NCBI GenBank assembly: GCA_024036415.1
Contig: JAMWET010001101.1
Location: 334,501 to 398,500 of the forward strand
Source of the DNA: Prochilodus magdalenae
Taxonomy: Eukaryota > Chordata > Actinopteri > Characiformes > Prochilodontidae
Reading direction: 5' to 3'
DNA length: 64,000 nucleotides
Shown: positions 39,906 through 50,800 of the stretch, piece by piece
How positions within the stretch are numbered: position 1 is the first letter of the stretch
How the letters are laid out: the number at the start of each line of letters is the position of its first letter
Program-made: the position numbers and the translations under genes
Notes under the pieces: generated by a model
Seen by the model: only the letters and a program-made list of their open reading frames with translations
The model's database searches: none
Told to the model about the DNA's origin: nothing

Positions 39906-41201
39906 CGCGCGCGCCCGAGAGAGTCAGAGAGAGAAAGGGGTGTTGTGTGGTTAATGATCCTCATTAACAGAAGCCGGATGGAGTCGATGATTGTGAACAG
40001 GCTGGTAAGCAGGGAAGCAAGTCGATTAAAAAATCCACAGCATCTTCATCGCTACACTGGCTGACCTATTTACAGTCGCTCGTACGGCCCGTCTGCACAT
40101 CAAAACACAGCACGGCGCCGCGCACGGAGCGGCGGTGATCATTTAGCGGTGCAAACGAACCAGACTTTAAAATCAGCACCGTAAGTGACACGCTTTGTCC
40201 TAATCTTCAGGAAACCAGCAGTTAAGTGTATGCGAGCAGGTCTGCAGTCACGGTCACTGGCAGCGGTCCTCACACTAACCTTAGCTTACTACCGGCTTCA
40301 TAGAAAGCCCCCGGCAGGAGCACGCTGCATTAAAAGCTGTCACATCGCGTACAGCTCAGCAAGACGGCAGCTGCTCGGAGCTCAGACTGTCCTCAGGTTG
40401 TCCCAAATCCAGCTCGGTGAAGTTTAGTAACAACTCGCGGTGTTCACAAAGCCCTCAACCTGACAGGCTTGCAGCAGCATCTCCACTAACAGGTGACAGG
40501 CTGAGCCGTATTGTTTCTGTTCAGGCGCGGCTGAAGGAATCTTCCCGTTCGACCTTAAACTGTGCAGCAGTTACACTCTTTAAGGTGGAACGAGTAGATA
40601 CGAATAAGCAGCTTCGTAAGACAATTACTGTGCTTAGCCAGCTACATCCCAGCATGCGAGGTTTTTCCCAATCACTGGTGAGTATTTAAAACACTGGAGG
40701 TGGATCTGGCTGTTTACCGGTCCCTTTTCTGCAGAAAGTCCGACCTTCTTCACAGAAAGTAAGTGTCAACTCCACAAAGTGCACTGTCTAACGTCCCTCG
40801 ACCAAGTGAAAGTACTTAAGAGCCACAACACGCTAGCTCGTCCGTAACGTTCCTCTCGCCACATTTCCTACTTTACTTCAGTTCAAAACTTTTAACTTCC
40901 TCGCCCGTGTAGTCGGTTGTTTAGCTTCTACAGATCGTTAGCTCGTTTGCTAAGTAAGCCAGCCATCGTAAAGAAAGCGGAAATAAAAAAAAAACGCCAC
41001 CAAACGAGAATAGGCGCTAGCGTGCTAGTTAGCATTTAGGCTAACGAGGCGACTAGCTGACTATTAATCAGCCTGCTAGCCGCAGCGGCTAATGTTAGCA
41101 GGCTGGCTAAAGAAAGCCCATAATTACATCGCTGTGTTCTTCTGTCGAAATAAAACATTAAGCTAACACTCACCTCCTACTCGGTACATGTTGGCCGCCA
41201 T
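19178..41201 (-). CDS. mta2: Metastasis-associated protein 2 (MTA2), NuRD subunit, complete, 18 exons
   Basis: Coding exons: 41174-41201, 31234-31301, 30258-30351, 26034-26151, 25538-25601, 25255-25372, 24990-25092, 23459-23558, 22929-23117, 22696-22770, 22470-22528, 22046-22146, 21751-21890, 21411-21639, 21110-21199, 20881-21008, 19939-20075 and 19178-19331. Phases agree throughout, giving 664 codons (human MTA2 has 668). A BAH domain begins [20 protein letters not shown] and runs to about residue 144. ELM2 follows (to about 256), then SANT (about 263-315, [20 protein letters not shown] and [20 protein letters not shown]). A GATA-type zinc finger is at about 368-395 ([23 protein letters not shown]), followed by a basic region with [12 protein letters not shown] and RRAARRPYA and the C-terminal [11 protein letters not shown]2-SANT recruits and activates HDAC1/2 in the nuclear NuRD repressor. 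The ending and middle motifs fit MTA2 better than MTA1 or MTA3. EML3 lies directly upstream, as in human. Confidence 0.96.
20226..20735. mobile_element. 510-bp inverted-repeat element flanked by TTAA
   Basis: The left end AAGGGGAATTCCACAGATTT and the right end, reading inward as GGGGGAATTCCACTGATTTT, form a terminal inverted repeat. TTAA stands immediately outside both ends (20222-20225 and 20736-20739), the target of piggyBac-type transposons. There is no open frame of interest, so it is non-autonomous. It lies in MTA2 intron 20076-20880. A related left end is at 11029, and a related right end (GGAATTCCCCATTTTAA) near 24555. Confidence 0.7.
23559..24989 (-). other. MTA2 intron between the ELM2-coding exons
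   Basis: It contains a solo GGAATTCCCC end of the 20226-20735 family near 24555 and an RFX X-box-like word GTTCCCATAGCAAC at 24930-24943. Otherwise it is unremarkable. Confidence 0.5.
26611..26760. repeat. Dispersed repeat with GATA head and TTTATTGATCCCAGAGGGAA
   Basis: A GATA tetranucleotide run leads into ACTTTATTGATCCCAGAGGG, a tail seen on many fish non-LTR retrotransposons, then CCAGTAGCAGATATACAAA. A second copy with the same downstream words lies at about 42385-42500. Confidence 0.65.
27576..27617. repeat. (CT)n(CA)n compound microsatellite
   Basis: A run of CTCTCT passes directly into CACACA inside MTA2 intron 3. Confidence 0.9.
28848..28897. repeat. (AC)n microsatellite
   Basis: An uninterrupted AC dinucleotide repeat of about 25 units lies in MTA2 intron 3. 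Such tracts are usually length-polymorphic. Confidence 0.97.
35688..35936. mobile_element. 249-bp MITE, copy 2
   Basis: It has the same length, orientation, TA flanks and ends (TCGTCGCTGTCCAA) as the copy at 16788-17036. The interior matches nearly base for base (GCAACTTTACAGCAGAGGCC, GGTCAATGGAACCGGACGTC). The high similarity suggests relatively recent activity. Confidence 0.9.
38050..38164 (+). other. Unexplained exon-like segment on the plus strand
   Basis: A 115-base stretch, GC-richer than its surroundings, is preceded by CAG and followed by GTCAGT. One frame is open throughout and includes [16 protein letters not shown] and [13 protein letters not shown], with coding-like composition. 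There is no clear pyrimidine tract before the CAG, and I do not recognise the protein. It could be an exon of an unplaced gene, a retrocopy fragment or chance. Confidence 0.3.
39855..39915. repeat. (GAAA)n microsatellite with GC tail
   Basis: GAAA units run to about 39904 and end in an alternating GCGCGCGC block. The repeat lies in MTA2 intron 1. Confidence 0.95.
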
Positions 41202-41760
41202 TCTCTCACTCCTCTCAGCAAACACGAGCCCAGGGGTTCCCCTCTTGTGCGAATAAGACTAAACCGCGGAGCCGCTGGTAGTTTACTCCTGCATGTATCG
41301 GCGGTGGCGGAACAAAGCCGGCACGGTGAGCCCGAGCGGCGGCGGGAGAAAAGTTCAAACTTTCCGTTACGGCGGGTCTCCGCTGGTTTAAAACGAGCTT
41401 TTGTTCCAATCCGGTAGCGATGCAGTCCCTCCACAACTCCCGACTGACCGGCCACTCACACGTTCAGCCTCGCAGACATGCACCTACAGTCATCGGCTAG
41501 CCAGCCTGTCTTTCTCTCTCACTCCACTCTTCCTCCCATCCTCCGCTCTCCCAGCTTCATCATCCTCTTCTTCACCTCCGCTCTGCTCACCCCTCCTCCC
41601 CCCTCTTTTTTTCTTAAACGTCATCTTCGGAAGCTCGCGACGTCACTTAGAACTCGGCGCGATCTCGCGATCCACCGAGCTCGGAGGTGAAGAGAGAGCA
41701 GACGGAGATCCGCCGACAGACTCTATTATTACTGCTTCTGTGTAGAACCGGCCGTTACCG
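41180..41760 (-). promoter_or_regulatory. MTA2 CpG-rich promoter
   Basis: The region around and upstream of the MTA2 ATG (41199-41201, A at -3 and G at +4) is rich in CpG. Two CTCGCGA words (41634-41640 and 41664-41670) resemble the core of the TCTCGCGAGA motif of housekeeping promoters. CGACGTCA at 41638-41645 is a near-CRE, one base from TGACGTCA. No TATA box is visible. Confidence 0.55.
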
Positions 41761-42384
41761 GGCTCGTTATTACCAGTCTGTAGGGAACAGCTAAAATGCG
41801 GTGGGCTCAGCGTGCAGTGACTGTTACGATAAAATATCTAAAAACGGGTAAAACAGCAAATTAGAACCGTGCTTTTACCACGGGTAATCTCCTGTCGCTG
41901 ATTATTCCACAACAATAATAAAAAAAAAATCAGTCTGTAGTTTAGCTTTCTAAAAAGCCTAAAATGGTCAGAGGTAGTATTATTGGATATAGACCATTTT
42001 AGTTTTCAACAGAACAGAAAATTCTAAATTACTCTCCGAATCCAGCGAATAGCAAATGGTGTAAGTTTTAACGGCCCTCTTTTAAACTTACGCTGTTTTT
42101 TACCTTCGCGTCCTTAGGTATTGTATACTTTTATGACATCACTTTCATATATTTTTTAACTGTGACTTTTCACTTCATTAGGTACTACACGTTTAAAAAA
42201 CGAATCTCACTGTCCGCTTACCACATAGGAAATTAATAAAACAACTGGTAGTCAGTCAACCTACTTTATTATACACAAAAAAAAACAATAATAGCACCAA
42301 CCAATACCAGTTTAAAACAAAATAATATGCTGTACATGCGTTTTTTTTTTTTTTTAAACATAGACATTATCTTATCATGGTAAT

Positions 42385-42500
42385 AGATAGTAATAGATAG
42401 ATAGATAGATATATTGATAAATTCAAATCCAGTAGCAGATATACAAACTATACAGAAGTAATGCAAGATAGATTACAAATAGAGACAGAGATACAATTAT
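42385..42500. repeat. Second copy of the GATA-linked dispersed repeat
   Basis: A GATA run is followed by CCAGTAGCAGATATACAAAC and ACAGAAGTAA, as at 26611-26760. The middle is shortened. Confidence 0.6.
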
Positions 42501-43019
42501 AAAAAATAGATTATTATTATATAAATAGTAGTGGTAAACAATTTGCTTAGATGGCTGTTATGCAAATATTATATGTATAATTTATCATAAATGTGTAAAA
42601 CAGACCATTATGAATAATACAATATTTGCTCATTCCTAGGTTTATTATCTGGCAGTGTTCCTGTTCTTTGGACGGCCACATGTACATTACATTTAGAAAC
42701 GACGTGTGGCGCCCTTACTCTCCGAACTCCAGCGAACAGCAGCTATGGTCGGTGGTGGGAGTTGTTATTGTGCTGCTGCTGCCCTCTGTCGGTCACAGGT
42801 CCACCTTACGCTGTTTTACCTTCGCGTCCTCTAGGTGGCGCGCAGGCACATTGTAGTACTCGCAGCGTGTCATGCGATGCACATTCACTTCACAAGGTCA
42901 TATATTAGTTTGCTTAACTCTACACGGACTCCTCAGTTACTGGTCACTTCATTAGGTACTACAGTGTATACCAACGAACGTCTACTTGATCTGCTCCGCT
43001 TACCACATAGGAGCACTTT

Positions 43020-43530
43020 ATAGGCCTCCCAGTTAGGTAGTCAGTGATCCAGGTGACCAGGTGCCATGTTCCATCTTCATCAGCTTGTCTTCAGTAGTTG
43101 AATTAAGGCACTGGAGAAGTCAAAGACGACCCTAGCACAACCCCCCTTGTCCAGATGAAAGCTCTGTGTAAGAAAGAGGATGGCATCTTCCACTCCACCT
43201 TTCTCCCGGTACGCGAACTGCAGTGAGGTCCTCAGCAATGGACCTGAGGTCTGAGGTGGTCACGCAGCAGTCGCTCCATGGTCTTCATACATGAGACTCA
43301 AAGCAACCCTGTAGTCATTCAGCTCCACTGTGCCTTCTTGGGGACTGGAATGAGGCAGGTTGTCTTGGCAGGAACCCTCCAGAGACGTAGACTCAGGTTA
43401 AAGACATGCTGGAGGGAGTTGGGCAGCACATGCCTTAAGCATTCTGGGGCACACTCTGTCTGGGCCGGCCGCCTTCCTGGGGTGGGTCTCCTCAGAACCT
43501 CCTGACTTGGTCTGCCGTGAAGGTTGGGGG
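43020..43530 (-). pseudogene. Degraded non-LTR retrotransposon reverse transcriptase
   Basis: On the minus strand, broken frames read PRKAAGPDRVCPRMLKACA, then FAYREKGGVEDAILFL and LDKGGCARVVFDFSSAL. These match the opening and the palm region of fish LINE reverse transcriptases. Frameshifts interrupt the frame and both ends are missing, so it is dead. The family cannot be fixed from this fragment. Confidence 0.8.
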
Positions 43531-43559
43531 ACTGTGGGAACTGTGGGAGTTGCTTTGTC

Positions 43560-43665
43560 TTCCTGCTGATGGTGGTGTTGGTGGTGGTGATGACTGAGAT
43601 GGTGGAGGTGAGGGTGATGGTGGAGGTGAGAGTGATGGTGGTGAAGACAGGGTGGTGAATGCTGC
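43560..43665. repeat. GGT/GGTGAT-rich simple tract
   Basis: GGTGGTG and GGTGATGG units, giving a histidine/leucine-rich false open frame on the minus strand. Confidence 0.85.
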
Positions 43666-43964
43666 AGACGGGTTGGAGGAGGGGGCAGCAGGAGCAGGAC
43701 AGTCAAACCTGTTGTTTTGTTAGTTAACACAACCGGTGTTGTGTTAGTGTGTGTTGTGCTGGTGCTGTGGATCAGCTGTACTGCTACCTTGGTGTCACTG
43801 CTGGACTGAGTATAGTCCACTAACCCAACATTCAGTATATAGCTCTTAGTTGAATTCAGACGTTTCATTCAGTCCTGTTACAGGTGTATAAAATCAAGCA
43901 CCTGGCCATGCAGTCGGCTTTTACACACATAAGTGAAAGAATGGGTAGCTCTGAAGAGCTCAGT

Positions 43965-43998
43965 AAATTTGCACGTGCACCATTGCATGTGCAAATTT
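43965..43998. repeat. Near-perfect hairpin
   Basis: AAATTTGCACGTGCA is followed by a four-base loop and TGCATGTGCAAATTT. The 15-base arms differ at one position. Confidence 0.8.
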
Positions 43999-44354
43999 GC
44001 ACGTCCTTTACAGAAACACAGCAGAAAACACCTCGTGAAGTTACAGAGTGAGGCTGTTGAGTGCTTAAGGGCATGGTGTATAAAAGTCACCAGTGCTCTG
44101 CTGACAAATATGGGGTAACAAATTACACAGAGAAACTACAGTCTGTAAGTGCAGCTATATGGTAAAGGGACCTGATCAAATGGACAGTGACTGTAAATAC
44201 AAGCCTAAGAAAGTGGCCAGTGAGTTTATATTAATAATAGAAGCATTTTTTCTTAGGGTGTGGGTGTGGGATCTGTACAGTACCTAGAGCCATATATACA
44301 GTAGTTTGACACAGACAGTAGGTGTTGATTTAATAGTGTGATAACACACCAACA

Positions 44355-44360
44355 TTTATT
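44355..44360 (-). terminator. EML3 polyadenylation signal AATAAA
   Basis: It is the first canonical AATAAA after the EML3 stop at 44848 on the minus strand. This gives a 3' UTR of about 500 bases. Confidence 0.65.
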
Positions 44361-44847
44361 AAATCATAGCCAGACAGCGCACAGAAAATTAACAGATGAA
44401 ACATTTCACAGCCACAGACAAGCAACAGGTCAGTAACGTAAACATGTACTGCTATGAGTTACGTATGATAAATGTGAAACTTACTTCTAAATGATCTCGA
44501 GATGATTTTCAATACAGGCTCATACAGACCTTCCACAGTCCAGTTTCATCAACAATTCTATGTAATGTTAATGAAGTGAAATTGTATGATCAGTTTACTT
44601 CACATAAAGATAAGCCCTTTGACACATACAAGCTTTGGTCCTGTTCTCTACAGAGTTTAAGTATTATACCATGTAAACCTGAAATAGTGAATGTCCATGC
44701 TCCTTTTAGGCCACGAGAGCAGGGTAAGAACCACCAGACTGCTTCTTATCAGCACAATCTTCCTAATGCTGGACTATAACCAGGTTGTGCAATACGATCT
44801 TCGGTTTTCTCTCTGTTTAAACCATCTCTTCATCTTCATCCCTCCGT

Positions 44848-47800
44848 TCACCCCAACTCTTTCTCTTTCTGGTTTCCGGGGTCTGAGGAGCTGGTGGAAG
44901 TGGAAGGAGGAAGAGAAGAGGTTGGGTGGTCCTTGTTGTCGAAAGCTCCGCTCCTCTTAACTCGCCACTGGAGGATACATGTGTCCTTCCCACCCAGTGA
45001 CAGCAGGTGACTGTCATTGTGGGTGAAGCGTACGTTGGTCACATGACTTCCATGACCCTCGTACCTGTGACTAGGAGCCTGAAAAATTGCAAAATGACTT
45101 TAGGAAAAATTTCAGTTTGTTTAATCGATTCATGTTGCATGTATGGGAAGTTGTACACAATGTGTCCAAAATTATGTGGACACCTGATCATCATGCCTAA
45201 ATAAGCTTATTGGACATGTTCCAAAATCATGGGCATTAACATGGAGTTGGTCCTCCTTTGCAGCTATAACAGCCTTCACTCTTTTGGGACAATCTTTTGG
45301 GACAATCTTTTGGACAGGATTTTGGAGTGCGTCTTTGGAAATGTGTGGTCATTCAGTCAAAAGAACATTTCTAATGTACAGTGCTGCTGTTGGGCCGAGA
45401 AAGCCTGGGCCTCCCCAAAGTGAGTATGGTTAAGGTCAGGGCTCTGTGAAGGCCACTAAAGTTGTTCTAACTAATCAAACTATGTCTTAATAGACCACAT
45501 TTCTGTGCATGGGTTAGGACCTTTCGAAATGTTGCCACAAACATGGTTGCTAAAGTGTCTTTGTATGCTGTAGCATTAACATCACCCTTCACTGGAACTA
45601 AGGAGCCCAAATCCGGAACCTCCACCAAACTTAACTATTAGCTCTATGCCTCTTCTGGCATCTTCCAAACCCAGATTAATTCATTACACAGCTAGTGAGT
45701 ATAGGATGTTTAGTCTTGGAAGTCCACATCATTAAGCTACTAAGGCACAGTTCTATCATGATGTTGCTTTCAGAGGCATTTTGGCACACTGTAGAAAGTG
45801 AGATTGCATGATCCACCACTGAGCTGATGTTGTACCTAGATGCAGCCATTTCACAGTACTAGTACTTACAGTCGACTGGGGAGGCTCTAACAGAGCAGTA
45901 GTTTCACAAACTGTCTTGTGGCAATGGTAGCTTTGTAGGACAGAGGCACATTTAAAGTCTTCAGTGCAATCCATTTTACTGCGCACGTTTGTCTATGGAG
46001 ATTGCAGGGCTTGTGTGTTTGATTTTACACACCAGTTAGTAATGGGTGTGGCTGAAATTAGGAGGGGTGTCCACATATGTTTGGCCGAATATGTATTTTG
46101 AATGTTATTGAAGTTATTAGGAGTATAAATAGGCCATCCTCACCAGCGTTTTACCCTATTTAACCCCTAAAATGTCAAAACTCGTTTTTTAATTGGCATT
46201 TTAAAATGTTAATTGCTGCCGATAACAAAAGCATGTAGTACTTTTATATTAGATGTCATCTGTAGCAGAGAAATTCTGTCAAAAATACAGATTTTTTAGT
46301 GTTCCTTAGTACAGCCTTTTTTCTTTGCTTTGAATCTATCAATAAAGTTCCTGCTGTGCATACTCTGAATTAAATGTAACTAATATATAACAAATTATTA
46401 ATTTCTCAACTGTATGCTTAGATGGGAAAATTTGCAAATACACACAATTAATCATTTTTAAGAGTTAATCTAATTTATAGTACCACAGAAAGTATCTGTA
46501 GATGTGATACAGTACTGTAAATCCATCTGGAATCAAAATTAATCTTTCTTGTTTTACCATTAGTTTGTGTTCCTAGTCATATTGAGCAGCATCCATCGTA
46601 CCATATCAAGACCAAATTCATGTTTTCCTTAATCTACCATTAAAGTGCCATGGCTTTTTCTTGCCTCCTTTGGTTCTATCATCATGGTCCAGTGGGTGGA
46701 GAAAAGTAATATCTTACATAAATATATAATATATAAATAGACAAAATAATGTTTCACCTTCCCTTCCCAGCACCATAATTTACCACTGAGCTAAATGATA
46801 GGCTGGTTCAGAGACTCTCTCTAATACAGTGTTTCACTCAGATATACATCACAGTATGGAAGAATGTCTCCTGACTTCAGATATGAACTGACCTTTGGTT
46901 TAGGACATGGATACTGGAACAAGTGAACTTTGCAGAAGTCATCAGCCACTGCAACCAGTCGCTCACTGTGAGAGCGGCACAGAGCATTGATGTCTGTCCC
47001 ATCTGAGCCCTCCAGCCACACGCCTGCACACAGTGATATTAACACACTTTATTACAGTACCTACAATGCATAGTATCCCTGCAGACACTCTAATAAGCAC
47101 TATTTCAGTGAATGACCCTGAGGCATGTACCACAGGTACACAAACACTGCTGCACCATTACTTATAAATGAAGCCGGACCACCATAAGCAAAAACAGCTT
47201 ATGCAGGGTTAAGTTGAGAAGTATTCTTCATCACGTTTATGTCAATGTATAATTAAAATGAATAATCAATCTGAAGGATACTGTTAATTTAGTCCGTGCT
47301 CAATTACAATTAACTATGAAATAGAAATATGTATAATACTTAATCCGTGGTTGACAAGAGGGAGTGTGTTATCGTGTGATCTTGTTGTTGAGGTGATTTT
47401 TCTACTATCTTTATACAACAGTTCTGCCATATTAACACAAATGTAATGGCGAAAAAAAACCCTCTAAACAGCTTATCAAATGTGCCTTAATGTTGGGAAT
47501 TCCTAGTGGCAACAAGTAAACCTGTCACAAGAACCTGATCAGGTTCAGGTTAGCTTTTTTAATAATGTAAGAGTTCAAGGTTTTATTACATGCTTCTATA
47601 ACCTATGAATGTCATGAATGTCAGTTATCATGTAGTTACTTGTAGTTACAAGTATAATTAGATTTTTTACAAATGTTGCTATTAACTATACAATTTTACA
47701 CATAATACATATATAATTATACAAGCATTATCAGATATCAAAATGTGTGGCTCCTAAAACTGTATAGGATGTATTGGTCTCACAAAATTCCCAGGCAGGT

Positions 47801-50800
47801 AATGCCTTATATCAAGTGGCCATTTAGCAACTGGTGCTAAATGGGAATATTATAGAGGAAAAAGTTATTGTGGGTGACTGTGGAAATATAGAGCTGTTGT
47901 TTTTTCTTGAGCGTGTCTGAACCTATTAGGTTATGCTGTTGACACTATGCCACAATAGAATAAAACTGTTCCAAATCTTTATGAACTAATTAGTTCATTA
48001 TCCATTGACATCCAGAGAAAGCACTATTCTGTGTGGTCGCATATCTCTTACCCATCACATGGAAGCCCAGCACACACGTGTAGGAGGCCCATTCACGATC
48101 TTTACTCTCGAAACGATTTCGCAACAATTTACAGCCACTGGCCACATCCCCTGTATTACAAAAGCATAAGACTGTGTTCACCTGGACTAAGACATTTGGC
48201 AAGAGAGCAAATAATGAGATGAACACACACACACCCTCAACCACACACACGGTAGAACACTTACAGTAAAGGATTTCGTAATCGCCAGAATTGGACATGA
48301 TATATTTCCCATCTTTGGACCAATCTAAGTGGGTGATAAAACTGGAATGCCCCTGAAATGACACAGAATAGAGGTTAACTGTTACAGTGCTGTAAAAGGG
48401 GAGTTTTTGCATATCTGGAACACTAAAGAGTTTCAGATCCTCATACAAAATTTACGAACAACACAGGGAAACATAAAACTCAGTTTTTAAACGGCCGTTA
48501 CATTTATTATAACAGAAAAAACATTCACATCAGCAAAAATAAATAAATAAAAGGTAAAAAAAATTGCTGCTCTGGTTTTCCTACTTTTGGTGTTCTCCAG
48601 GATACTTGTGAACTGAAATTTGTGAGGGTAGTTGTGAAGACGAAAGTGGCTTTGCTATCTTACAAGCTTGCATACTCTCTGTGGTTTTGTCCTGCCTGTC
48701 GTGTTAGCTCCACTGCTGCAGGGACATTATCCGAAAAGTTCCAAGACTGAAAACGACTCTAGTCAGAATGTGGTATAGAAAAACCGGAACAAGAAGCTGG
48801 TGAATAGGGAACAAATCTGCGAGCCTAACATTTAGAAAGTATTCATCATTTATTTAGCAACTGTGTGTTTTACACGGAAACAAGACTCTGCCGAATACTT
48901 CTTGGAAGAGAAGCTCCTCTTTTACAAAACACAGGTTCCATTGCATGACGCAGCAAGCAAAGCCTCTGTGGGGCAGCAGCGGCTGTTTGTTTTCTTTGCA
49001 ATTACATGTGATTACATCACATTTCCCTTTCCAGACTGATATTTCAATAGCACCCTGTTATTGGAATTTCTTTGTTATGTCTTGTGGAGGTTCTCTTGCT
49101 GGTGGCACGCTCTGCTGCTTGTTGAGACCTTTTAACCCACTTGATTACTGGAAACGTTCTATTTAAGTTATGTTCAGATTTAACAGAACTGGCAGTAATC
49201 AAGCCTGAATGCATTTAAAATGACCCAATGACCCAAATTATCAACCATATTTACTTCACTGGTTGATTACGTGCCTGAGGGAGCAGATTTGTACTTTTCC
49301 TAAGCTGTTGTCAATAACTTTGAATAACCTTCAATAAATTACGTTTTTTTTGTGCCCAGTATTACATTTATTATGAGGATCTGAAACAATTAATTGTGAG
49401 AAACACAAAAAAAAAATCCAGAGAGGGAACTTTTTCACAAGACTGTATAGACCTTACAGACTACAACAAACATAGACCCAGCTGTGCTATTACTGGGAAA
49501 CCCTTGATTCCTTTTCTGCACTGTTATTATTAAAGCCATTATTTACATGGTGTGTACAATTAAAGAAGAATGGACCAACGGCTGGTAAACAACAGTGTGC
49601 CTGCTGTCTACTATTTAAAAAGCAGTTCTGCCTTTATATCCAGCTTGGGGAAGATTCAATACTTGATTTGAAACTCTGTCAACATTAAACAGTAATGGCT
49701 TCACCGGTAACAGTGAAGAAAGTGATTGCGACATATTGTGCAGAACCAAACGTGCACCTACGATCTACATTCTTGCACTGTTTTATGGATGTGTTAGTAC
49801 AGAATCAGGTCCCTGGCAGACTGAATTGACCAAAGGTTGTTACGGTTACTGTGATCACCTGGTCATAAAAAGTATGAAATACGATCACGTCTGGTTTATT
49901 TTATTTTAGGTGTACGTCTTTGTGTTTGTCTGTTGGGTTGTTTGTCATTTTTGAGTAGAAAATGCAAAATATATTCACAAAGAAAAATGGACCAACAGAA
50001 ATGGTCCAGAATTATGTGGAATAGAATCTCAATATATTAATGTACGCTAAGGTTAAAACCCTTTTACCATGGCCCACAATACTGAAGACGCAAGGTTTTC
50101 TTACAATGGCACATCACACACACATACGTCAAACCAGAGAAATCTCTTGCAAGCTTGGCTCAGTAGAGTTCTTTAGAACCTGGCACACCTGTTCAGCACG
50201 CTTCGCTTACCGTGCACTTCCCGAAACGTGTGTAGCGTCTCCCCCCCTCTGTTACGCTGTAAATGTAAATGAAGTTGTCATGGGAACCAACAGCCACAAA
50301 GCTGCCATCTGTGGAGAGAAAAGCCATGAAAGCAGGCAGACAGAGAGGAAGCACTTCATCTGTAGGACGTAGGTGCTGTAATGACATGGTACAGTGATAG
50401 CACACACAGATAGCGGTGAATTCTGGCAGTTATATGGCGTGAAGCCAGTAATGAATGGCATGCTCCTATGGTACAGGGCAGGTCTGGGGAGAGTGTGTCT
50501 GAGCTGTCTGATCTGACCTGGTGAGTATCTGAGGACGGACAGCTGCTCATTGCCATCGATTAAGTCGGACACCACCTCTTGGGTCTGCAGGTCCATCACC
50601 AGCCACCTGCAACAGAGCAAATCACAGGAAAGGGATGAGGATGATGTCAATCATGATGATATTTTTCTTCTTGTATTTTATTTGTTTCTTCCTAAAGTTA
50701 TAATATATATTTTAGATGATCATCTTCATCTTTTAGAATTAAGCAGGCTGTTTGTGTTCCTGTACCTAGAAGATTAACAACAACTATCACATTTCAGTCA

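Larger units (their letters stand above)
31302..41173 (-). other. MTA2 intron 1 (9.9 kb)
   Basis: This separates a 28-base first coding exon from the rest. It contains AAAT repeats near 33157 and 36379, MITE copy 2 at 35688-35936, a plus-strand exon-like segment at 38050-38164 and a GAAA microsatellite near 39855. The part beyond about 40000, near the first exon, is richer in CpG. The remainder shows nothing I recognise. Confidence 0.65.
41761..44334. other. Intergenic region between MTA2 and EML3
   Basis: It contains a GATA-linked repeat (about 42385-42500), a degraded LINE reverse transcriptase (about 43020-43530), a GGT-rich tract, a repeat fragment near 43735-43830 and a short hairpin at 43965-43998. 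No gene is recognised. Confidence 0.6.

Noticed and set aside
19178..41201. Assignment as MTA1 or MTA3
   Set aside because: The SEPIVLED terminus, total length and EML3 neighbour fit MTA2.
43398..43868. 156-codon His/Pro-rich protein on the minus strand
   Set aside because: The C-terminal part is a LINE reverse transcriptase fragment and the rest is read-through of a GGT-rich simple tract.
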